Shown here piece after piece: positions 30,922 to 37,052 of a stretch of DNA of 46,688 nt. The notes below the pieces were generated by a model. That model saw only the letters and a list, made by a program, of their open reading frames with translations. It had not been told where the DNA came from and made no database searches. Location: the NCBI GenBank assembly GCA_016789845.1, contig JAEUQA010000024.1:1-46688 (forward strand), given 5' to 3'. Numbering within the stretch: position 1 is the first letter of the stretch; each line of letters begins with the position of its first letter. This DNA is from Chromatiales bacterium (lineage in GTDB: Bacteria > Pseudomonadota > Gammaproteobacteria > Steroidobacterales > GCA-2729495). A program made the translations under genes and the position numbers.

Positions 30922-31500
30922 ATGGTCCACCGCTATTACCATCAGCTGAGTCCCTGGCAGCAACGCGTGTATCGGCAGAGCGACCAGATCACGGCGGTCC
31001 CCGTACCGGGTGCCACGGCACTGGTGGAGGTCGCGCTCGCCGTCGGTCAGGCCCTGGCGCGGGGCGAGCCCCGGGCCATTGCCCTGGCCTGCGACCAGCT
31101 GCTGCGCCGGGTCTGCGGCCGGCTGGGTGTCACGCCACCCACCGTGACGGTGCTGGCGGAACGGCCCGCCGGGTACTGGGGCGAGTTGCACGGCCTCTAC
31201 AACCCCGGCCAGGGCCCCCACGGGACGATCACGGTATGGATGCGAACGGCGAAGCGCAGCCGGGTCGTGGCCTTCCGCACCTTCCTGCGCACCCTGCTCC
31301 ACGAGTTCTGCCACCACCTGGACTTCGCTTTGCTCCGGCTGAGCTACTCGTTCCATACGACTGGCTTCTACAAGCGCGAGTCGAGCCTGTACCAGCAGCT
31401 TCTTCCAGCCGCAGGAGCGCCTTCAGGCGCGACCGCCCGGCGGGGACATGCCTCAATTCCCGAGACTACGGTGAATGTCACGGTAGCCTGCGGGAATTGA
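30922..31500 (+). CDS. Zinc-metalloprotease-like protein with repeat-derived C-terminus
   Basis: 192 aa. The core TFLRTLLHEFCHHLDFALL (about 118-136) holds HEFCHH, a HExxH zinc site with Cys at the fourth position, followed by YSFHTTGFYKRESSLYQQLL, typical of a small conserved hypothetical family. The N-terminal half has an alpha/beta region with YWGELHGLYNPGQGPHGTIT. From about residue 163 the frame is read through a REP (31411-31433) and a family-A palindrome, and the TGA stop lies in the palindrome's right arm. The native C-terminus was probably near QQLLP. No signal peptide. Confidence 0.7.
   Translation: MVHRYYHQLSPWQQRVYRQSDQITAVPVPGATALVEVALAVGQALARGEPRAIALACDQLLRRVCGRLGVTPPTVTVLAERPAGYWGELHGLYNPGQGPHGTITVWMRTAKRSRVVAFRTFLRTLLHEFCHHLDFALLRLSYSFHTTGFYKRESSLYQQLLPAAGAPSGATARRGHASIPETTVNVTVACGN
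31411..31433 (+). repeat. REP element within the metalloprotease-like gene's 3' end
   Basis: Starts GCAGGAGCGCCTTCAGGCGC, so the usual GTAG is GCAG and no TAG stop is made. It is translated in frame (AGAPSGAT) as part of the C-terminal tail. Confidence 0.85.
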
Positions 31501-31511
31501 GGCATGTCCCC
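31442..31511. repeat. Family-A palindrome, copy 3, joining stop and start codons
   Basis: 21-bp perfect arms at 31442-31462 and 31491-31511, beginning GGGGACATGCCTCAATTCCC. The right arm contains the TGA stop (31498-31500) of the metalloprotease-like gene and the ATG start (31504-31506) of the DUF486 gene, 3 nt apart. The loop (28 nt) differs from copies 1 and 2 and is itself partly palindromic. Confidence 0.93.
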
Positions 31512-31857
31512 CACGCCCTTCGTTACGTCGATCCTGCTGCTCGTCTGCAGCAACGTCTTCATGACCTTCGCCTGGTACGCGCACCTCAAGAACCTGTCGG
31601 ACCGGCCCTGGCTCATCGCAGCCTTCGCCAGCTGGGGCATTGCCCTGTTCGAGTACCTGCTGCAGGTGCCGGCGAACCGGGTCGGCTACCAGGTGATGAG
31701 CCTGGGCCAGCTGAAGATCCTGCAGGAGATCATCACCCTCTCCGTCTTCGTGCCCTTCGCGCTGTTCTACATGCGGGAGAAGCTGACGCTGAACTACCTG
31801 TGGGCGGCGATCTGCCTGGCCGGGGCCGCCTTCTTCATCTTCCGCGACAGGGCGTAG
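31504..31857 (+). CDS. DUF486 family small membrane protein
   Basis: 117 aa, four predicted membrane helices, related in layout to small multidrug-resistance/EamA-like proteins. The family pattern SNVFMTFAWYAHLKNL, then GIALFEYLLQVPANRVGY, LKILQEIITLSVFVPFALFY and the C-terminal AICLAGAAFFIFRD are all present and full length. The start codon is the ATG of the family-A core GGCATGTCCCC; there is no other good start, so the first three residues (MSP) are repeat-encoded. The stop TAG lies in the next family-A palindrome. The gene is thus bracketed by two repeats. Confidence 0.88.
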   Translation: MSPTPFVTSILLLVCSNVFMTFAWYAHLKNLSDRPWLIAAFASWGIALFEYLLQVPANRVGYQVMSLGQLKILQEIITLSVFVPFALFYMREKLTLNYLWAAICLAGAAFFIFRDRA

Positions 31858-31962
31858 GAGGGGGAATTGGGGACATGCCTCATTTTTGCAGCGCCCGAGC
31901 CAAGCTCCTCGGCAAATAGCGCTGCAAAAATGAGGCATGTCCCCAATTCCCCCTCCTACGCC
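31851..31962. repeat. Family-A palindrome, copy 4, spanning two convergent stop codons
   Basis: 44-bp perfect arms (31851-31894 and 31919-31962). They read inward GGCGTAGGAGGGGGAATTGG, the GGGGACATGCCT core, then CATTTTTGCAGCGC. Each arm includes the TAG stop and final GCG (Ala) codon of a flanking gene: DUF486 on the left, an LLM oxidoreductase on the right. The 24-nt loop contains a small CCGAG/CTCGG hairpin. Confidence 0.93.
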
Positions 31963-32969
31963 TTGAGTGCGGGGATGACGTGCTGCCCGATCAGGCGGAT
32001 GCCCTCCGCCGGGTCGTCGTGCAGCTCGAGCACGATGTCCGTGCAGCCTGCGTCCCGCATCTGCCGCAGGTGGGCGATGAAGCGGGGAATGTCGGCCGGC
32101 GTGCCGGCGAGGGTGAGGTTCTCGACGCAGGAATCCAGCAGCGCGTCGGGCACGCCGGGCACGGACCAGGCCTCCCTCGGCACCATGCCGTAGATTTCGG
32201 CCTTGTGGGCCTCGATCACGTCGTACTCGGCGTCGGTCATGAAGGTATTTAGGACCCAGCGGCGGAAGAGTCCCCGGTAACCCAGCCACATCTTCGCCTC
32301 GCGCACCGCCCGCTGCCGGTCCGCGTAGACGTGCCAGGCGACGAAGTTGTAGTAGCGAAACGGGTCGGCGGCGCGGCCGAATTCCCGGAGGTGGTCCCGG
32401 ACCCAGCCGATGCGCTCGGCGCAGATGGGCGGCGTGAGGTCCGACAGCATGATCCCGTCGCCGAGGCGGGCCGCCATGCGCAGCATCTGGGGCTTGTTCA
32501 CCGCCACGTAGACCGGCGGCTTCGGGGCCTTCGCCCAGGACGGGTTGTAGCCCTGCACGCGGTACGCCTGGCCCGCGAAGGAGAACGGCGTGCCCGGCGT
32601 GACGCCCTTCAGGATCTGCACGCACTCGCCCACCGCCCGGACGCGCCGCTCCGGCTTTATCCCGAGCGCCTGCAGGGCCTCGCCGCCCCCGCCCACGACG
32701 ATGCGGGCGCGGCCGCCCGCGTACTCGTTCAGCGTGAGCAGGCCCGTCGCAATGCGAACCGGGTGGGTGTCGTAGGGATTCACTGCGATGGCGCCGAGCC
32801 CGATGCGGCTCGTGGCCTGTGCCGCGGCCACCAGGTTCGACCAGGGATCCCGGGAGGCCAGGTAACTGGCCGTCCAGACCGCACCCACCCCGGCAGCCTC
32901 GGCCTGCACCGCCAGCCGGGCCAGCTCGCCGGGAGTGGACAGCGCGTTCAAAACCACGTCGATGTTCAT
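31956..32969 (-). CDS. LLM class flavin-dependent oxidoreductase (paralogue 2)
   Basis: 337 aa, same subfamily as the LLM at 4157: NIDVVLNALSTPGELARLA, SRDPWSNLVAAAQ, NPYDTHPVRIATGLLTLNE, VVGGGGEALQALGIKPERRV (about 92-111), and AWHVYADRQRAVREAKMW. Closest in this window to the gene at 4157 (both have EALQALGI and PERRVRAV). Probably cytoplasmic and FMN/F420-dependent; substrate unknown. The stop lies in a family-A palindrome. The start lies 3 nt from a family-B palindrome that separates it from a divergent LLM gene. Confidence 0.9.
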   Translation of the reverse strand: MNIDVVLNALSTPGELARLAVQAEAAGVGAVWTASYLASRDPWSNLVAAAQATSRIGLGAIAVNPYDTHPVRIATGLLTLNEYAGGRARIVVGGGGEALQALGIKPERRVRAVGECVQILKGVTPGTPFSFAGQAYRVQGYNPSWAKAPKPPVYVAVNKPQMLRMAARLGDGIMLSDLTPPICAERIGWVRDHLREFGRAADPFRYYNFVAWHVYADRQRAVREAKMWLGYRGLFRRWVLNTFMTDAEYDVIEAHKAEIYGMVPREAWSVPGVPDALLDSCVENLTLAGTPADIPRFIAHLRQMRDAGCTDIVLELHDDPAEGIRLIGQHVIPALKA

Positions 32970-32972
32970 GCG

Positions 32973-33048
32973 AAAAGGTACCGGACACCGGTTACTTAGT
33001 TATTCTGACGCGGCACAATAACTAAGTAACCGGTGTCCGGTACCTTTT
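32973..33048. repeat. Family-B palindrome filling the gap between divergent LLM genes
   Basis: 32-bp perfect arms (32973-33004 and 33017-33048), beginning AAAAGGTACCGGACACCGGT and ending TTAGTTATT, with a 12-nt loop. It lies 3 nt from the ATG of the left gene and 2 nt from the ATG of the right gene. It is the whole intergenic region, so any promoter or ribosome-binding site for either gene must lie in the palindrome or inside the opposing gene. Confidence 0.95.
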
Positions 33049-33050
33049 CC

Positions 33051-34091
33051 ATGCAAATCGACATTATTCTCGAGCCCGATCTGACCCCGGCGCAGGTGGC
33101 GGAGATCGCGGTAGCCGCGGAGAACCACGGCTTCCGCACCCTGTGGCACTCCAACTACCACCAGAACCCCGATGCCTTCGTGGCCCTCGTGCCGGCAGCC
33201 CTCGCCACCCGGAAGATCAAGCTGGGCGTCCTGGCCGTCAGTCCCTACGAGATGCACCCGCTCAAGATCGCCAATGCGCTACTCACCCTCAATGAGATCA
33301 GCAACGGCCGCACCGTCGTGGCCATCGGCGGCGGCGGCTCCGTGATGGGCGCAACGGGCATCAAGATGGACCCCAAGGCCCAGCGCATGCTCCGGGGCGT
33401 CCGCGAGTGCGTCGAGATCGTGAAGCAGGTGACCTCCGGCAAGTTCGTCCAGGGCTACCAGGGCGAGCTCTTCAAGCTCTCCCGTCCGCTGAAGAGCGGC
33501 TGGGCGAAAGCGGCGAAGCCCGGCGTCTTCACCTGCTCCACCGGCCCGAAGATGCTGGAACTGGCCGGCAGGATCGCCGACGGCACCCAGATGAGCGACG
33601 TGACGCCCGAGAAGATCGCCCACCACATGGAACACCTGCGCGCCGGCCTCGCGGCCCGCGCCACCCCGGCCGAGGACTTCCGCGTCGGCAACTTCTGGGC
33701 CTGGCACATCAAGGCGGACCGGGAGAAGTCCATGTACGAGGCCCGCCGCGAGCTCGTCTTCCGCGGCGAGCTGCTGCCGCCCAAGTACGACATGGAGCCC
33801 TACGTCACCGCCGAGGAGCGCCAGCTGGTCATCGACAAGTGGCAGAACTTCGCCAAGGCCTTCTGGACCCGCTCCGGCAAGATCGAGGACGTGCCGGAAT
33901 CCATCGTCAACCGCCTGATCGCCGCGTGCTCCTCCGCCGGCGACATGGGCGACATCGACCACCAGATCGAGCGTTTCCGGGTCTTCGAGAAGGCCGGCCT
34001 GACGGAACTGTCGATCCGCCTCTTCGACGAGCCCATGGCGGGGCTGAAGATCCTCGCGGAGAATGTGTTGCCGCACTTCGAGCGTTACTAG
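33051..34091 (+). CDS. LLM class flavin-dependent oxidoreductase (paralogue 3)
   Basis: 346 aa. Subfamily marks: QIDIILEPDLTPAQVAEIAV, SPYEMHPLKIANALLTLNE, VVAIGGGGSVMGATGIKMD, GPKMLELAGRIADGTQMSDV and FWAWHIKADREKSMYEARRE. It resembles most the LLM genes at 34811 and 41609 (MHPLKIA). ATG 33051; a GTG in the palindrome at 33033 is in frame but would encode only repeat. TTTTCC precedes the ATG, so a normal Shine-Dalgarno is absent. An acid phosphatase gene follows after 9 nt and another LLM gene after that, suggesting one transcript. Confidence 0.9.
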   Translation: MQIDIILEPDLTPAQVAEIAVAAENHGFRTLWHSNYHQNPDAFVALVPAALATRKIKLGVLAVSPYEMHPLKIANALLTLNEISNGRTVVAIGGGGSVMGATGIKMDPKAQRMLRGVRECVEIVKQVTSGKFVQGYQGELFKLSRPLKSGWAKAAKPGVFTCSTGPKMLELAGRIADGTQMSDVTPEKIAHHMEHLRAGLAARATPAEDFRVGNFWAWHIKADREKSMYEARRELVFRGELLPPKYDMEPYVTAEERQLVIDKWQNFAKAFWTRSGKIEDVPESIVNRLIAACSSAGDMGDIDHQIERFRVFEKAGLTELSIRLFDEPMAGLKILAENVLPHFERY

Positions 34092-34100
34092 GCAGTCGGC

Positions 34101-34811
34101 ATGACTCGTCGTGGGATGGCGCTGCGCAACGGGGTGCTCGTCCTCGCCATCCAGTTTCTCCTTGCCGACGCTCTCGCCGATGACGCCCGCTACGTCGCTC
34201 CCTCGGCTGTCGACCTGAGGGAACTGCTGTCACCCCCGCCCGCGGAGGGCTCGGCCCGGGCGCAGCAGGACCTGGACGCGGTCCTCCGCGCCCAGGAGGC
34301 CCGGACGCCGGAAACCGTGAAGGCCGCGCAGGACGACGCAGTCGTCTCCGTATTCCGCTTCTCGGACGTGCTAGGGCCCGCATTCAACGGGGACCGGCTG
34401 CCGAAGACGATGGCGCTGTTCAAGTCGGTTGGCCAGGACTCCACCCGTATCGGCCTGCGGGCGAAGCAGTACTGGCAGCGACCTCGCCCCTACCGCGCGA
34501 GCGAGCGGGTGAAGCCCGTCCTCGATGTGTCCACCGACGGCTCCTACCCCAGTGGCCACGCGATGTATGGGTGTCTCACCGCCGTCCTCCTGGGCGTGAT
34601 GGTGCCGGAGCAGCGCCCCGCCCTGCTCGAACGCGGGCAGGCCTATGCGCAGCGTCGCGTCGTCGGCGGCGTGCACTACCCCACGGATATCGAGGCGGGC
34701 TGCACCGCTGGAAAGATCGTCGCCGCCGTGGCGCTGCAGTCGCCGGCATTCCAGAGTGATCTGGCCGCCGCGAGGGACGAGACGCGCCGTGCACTGGGCT
34801 TGCCCCCCTGA
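34101..34811 (+). CDS. Class A non-specific acid phosphatase (PAP2 superfamily)
   Basis: 236 aa periplasmic phosphatase. The signal peptide is MRRG-like and ends DALADD. All three PAP2 signature blocks are present: K-x6-RP as KQYWQRPRPY (about 122-131), PSGH in SYPSGHAMYG, and R-x5-H-x3-D as RRVVGGVHYPTD. It should hydrolyse phosphomonoesters. The stop overlaps the next ATG by one base (TGATG), so translation is coupled to an LLM oxidoreductase. Its place between two LLM genes is unusual and may mean the pathway handles a phosphorylated compound. Confidence 0.92.
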   Translation: MTRRGMALRNGVLVLAIQFLLADALADDARYVAPSAVDLRELLSPPPAEGSARAQQDLDAVLRAQEARTPETVKAAQDDAVVSVFRFSDVLGPAFNGDRLPKTMALFKSVGQDSTRIGLRAKQYWQRPRPYRASERVKPVLDVSTDGSYPSGHAMYGCLTAVLLGVMVPEQRPALLERGQAYAQRRVVGGVHYPTDIEAGCTAGKIVAAVALQSPAFQSDLAAARDETRRALGLPP

Positions 34812-35848
34812 TGCGCATCCACTTCATCCTCGAGCCCGACTCCCCCGAGCGGTTCCGGGACCTGGGCCGCCTCGCCGAGCAGCTGGGCTTCGACGCCGTG
34901 TGGGCGCCCAACATCCTGTCGGCGCGGGATCCGTTCCTGGCCTTCTCGCTGCTGGCGCGTGAGTCACGCACCATCCGCATGGGCCCGGTCGCCATCAGCC
35001 CCTTCGAGCTGCACCCGCTGAAGATCGCCAACGCGCTGCTGACCCTCAACGAACTCTCGGGCGGCCGCGCGAACCTGGTGATCGGCGGCGGCGGCGGGAC
35101 CATGATCGGCATGGGGCTGAAGCCCGACCGGCGCGCCACCCACCCGCGCATGGTGCAGGGCGTGCGGGAGTGCGTCGAATTCCTTCGGGCGGTGTCGCCC
35201 ACGGCGCCGCTCAACTACAACGGCGAGCTCTTCCAGGTGCAGCACTACCTGCCCGACTGGGCCACCGCGCCGGCGCCCCGGCTGTACGTGGCCGCCAACC
35301 GCCCCCGGATGCTACGGCTCGCCGCGGAGCTGGCCGACGGCGTGATGCTCTCCGACATCTCGCTGCACTACATCGCGCAAACAGTGGCGACCCTGCGAGA
35401 AGCGACTCCAACCCGCAGGAGCGGCTTCAGCCGCGACCTCTCGATCAACAACCTCCTCGCCTGGCACGTCAAACCCGACCGCGCCGCCGCCTACGCCGAG
35501 GCCCGCCGCAAGCTCTGGGTGCGCGGCATCTGGGAGCGGGCCCGCATCGCGCCCTTCGTGGACGCCGCCGCCTGCGACCTCATCGGGAAGAACCTGCCGG
35601 GGCTCGCCCTGGCCTACCAGCGGGGCGAGGACCCGGCGGGCGTCGTGCCCCGGAAGATCCTGGACGCGCTGGTGGACGGGCTGACGCTCACGGGTGCGAG
35701 CAGCGACCTCACGCCGGTGGTCGACGAGATCCTCGCCTTCCGCCGCGCCGGCGTGACCGAGATCGGCCTGCGGCTTTACGGGGACCCGGACGCGGCGATC
35801 CGGCTCGTGAGCGACGCAGTGCTGCCGGCCCTGAAGTCGGCCGCCTGA
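34811..35848 (+). CDS. LLM class flavin-dependent oxidoreductase (paralogue 4) with in-frame REP
   Basis: 345 aa. Subfamily marks: RIHFILEPDSPERFRDLGR, SARDPFLAFSLLA, SPFELHPLKIANALLTLNE, LVIGGGGGTMIGMGLKPDRR and LLAWHVKPDRAAAYAEARR. Residues about 202-209 (RRSGFSRD) are encoded by a complete REP, placed just before the conserved (A/F)WH motif. Paralogues have a shorter, unrelated loop there, so the REP has lengthened it by about six residues. The 3' end overlaps the convergent propeller gene by 73 bp. Coupled to the acid phosphatase by a TGATG overlap. Confidence 0.88.
   Translation: MRIHFILEPDSPERFRDLGRLAEQLGFDAVWAPNILSARDPFLAFSLLARESRTIRMGPVAISPFELHPLKIANALLTLNELSGGRANLVIGGGGGTMIGMGLKPDRRATHPRMVQGVRECVEFLRAVSPTAPLNYNGELFQVQHYLPDWATAPAPRLYVAANRPRMLRLAAELADGVMLSDISLHYIAQTVATLREATPTRRSGFSRDLSINNLLAWHVKPDRAAAYAEARRKLWVRGIWERARIAPFVDAAACDLIGKNLPGLALAYQRGEDPAGVVPRKILDALVDGLTLTGASSDLTPVVDEILAFRRAGVTEIGLRLYGDPDAAIRLVSDAVLPALKSAA
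35415..35437 (+). repeat. REP element inside an LLM coding sequence
   Basis: Begins GCAGGAGCGGCTTCAGCCGC. The GTAG box reads GCAG, removing the TAG. It is translated without frameshift as part of T-R-R-S-G-F-S-R-D-L. Confidence 0.92.
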
Positions 35849-37050
35849 AGCGGCAGCAGCCGGTAACCCTCCGCGCGGGTCAGCCAGGAGACGAAGGCGC
35901 GGCGGCCGTCGCTGACGAGCACCGGGTGATCCGCCGTGCTGGCGGACCGCCCCACCGCACGCGGCTCCGACCATTCCCTGCCGCCGCTGGCGGAGTGCAT
36001 GGCCACGATCTCCGTGGCCTTGCCGTCGTACTCCCGCCAGGCGAGCCACAGGTCAGTGCCGAGGGCCAGCAGCTGGGGGCGCGCGGGCTGCCGGGCGGGA
36101 TCACCGATCGGCAGCGGCGCGGAGAACGTCGTGCCGGCGTCACCGGAACGGGCGTAGAACAGCCCCTTCCGCCGGTCGCTGGCCGTGAACCAGGCCACGT
36201 GGTACGTGCCGTCGTCCGCCACCGCCAGGCCCGGGCCGTGGTGGGGGCAGGCGTCGATCTGCCAGTCATCATCGCTGACCCGGCGGACCGGGCCGACGAC
36301 CCCTGGCGCGCTGAAGCTCGCGACGGCGTGATCCCGGGCCTTGCCGAACAGGCTGCGCCACAGGACCACCGGACGCCCGGCGCCGGCAAAGTCCACGGCC
36401 ACCCGGCAGCACTCGCAGGTGTGCTCGCGCACCGTGACCGGCGCGCCGAAGGTCGCGCCGCCGTCCGCGGACCAGGCGCCATACACCGCGGCTCCCGCGT
36501 ATTTCCGCCCGGCGGCCTTCGCGGCGGCCAGGTCCCGCTTGTCCACCCAGGCGGCGAAGACCGCCCCTTCCGGGTCGACGCCCAGCGACAGGAACCGCTT
36601 CCCCGCCGGATTGGCATCGAGCTTTCGGGGAGCGGAGAACGTCCGGCCGCCGTCGCCGGACCAGGCGTGAAACAGTTCGCCCTGGAACTGCACGTCCGTC
36701 ATCACCGCGTAACCCACCGTCACGCGGCCCGCCCGGTCCACGACGACCTGCGGGCGGGTGTCGGCGGAGTGATCGAGCTTCGCCGTGCCCCGCGTGATCT
36801 CCACGGGCGCGGCGAAGCTCCGGCCCTGGTCCGTGGAGCGGGCCGCGTACACGCGGCTGGCCGAGCTCCAGGTGAGCCACAGGGCGCCGTCGCCGGCGAA
36901 GGCCGGCGTGGCCTCCATGGCGCAGGCGAATTCCGGGCCGTCGCAGCGCCCGCCGGAACCGGCGTTGTGCTGCTGGTGGTCCTGGGCCGACCCGGCGCCG
37001 CTCCAGGCGACGACGGCTGCCAGCAGGATGATGCGGGTCCGGACCTTCAC
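35776..37050 (-). CDS. Secreted sialidase-like (Asp-box) beta-propeller with CxCC motif
   Basis: 424 aa. Signal peptide from GTG 37050 (KVRTRIILLAAVVAW) ending GSAQ. Repeated Asp-box-like strands S-x-D-x-G-x-T-F (STDQGRSF, SGDGGRTF, SADGGATF, SGDAGTTF) indicate a sialidase-type propeller. The catalytic Arg triad of true sialidases is not evident. REHTCECCRVAVD holds a CxCC motif, and DACPHHGPGLA a Cys-Pro-His-His, together suggesting a metal or redox site. The gene starts 2 nt after the TonB receptor's stop, so they form an operon. Its last 24 codons overlap the convergent LLM gene. Confidence 0.8.
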   Translation of the reverse strand: MKVRTRIILLAAVVAWSGAGSAQDHQQHNAGSGGRCDGPEFACAMEATPAFAGDGALWLTWSSASRVYAARSTDQGRSFAAPVEITRGTAKLDHSADTRPQVVVDRAGRVTVGYAVMTDVQFQGELFHAWSGDGGRTFSAPRKLDANPAGKRFLSLGVDPEGAVFAAWVDKRDLAAAKAAGRKYAGAAVYGAWSADGGATFGAPVTVREHTCECCRVAVDFAGAGRPVVLWRSLFGKARDHAVASFSAPGVVGPVRRVSDDDWQIDACPHHGPGLAVADDGTYHVAWFTASDRRKGLFYARSGDAGTTFSAPLPIGDPARQPARPQLLALGTDLWLAWREYDGKATEIVAMHSASGGREWSEPRAVGRSASTADHPVLVSDGRRAFVSWLTRAEGYRLLPLQAADFRAGSTASLTSRIAASGSP

Positions 37051-37052
37051 CG

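Noticed and set aside
31956..35848. Claim that the LLM enzymes are F420-dependent
   Set aside because: The fold is shared by FMN- and F420-users, and no F420 synthesis gene is in the window, so the cofactor is left open.
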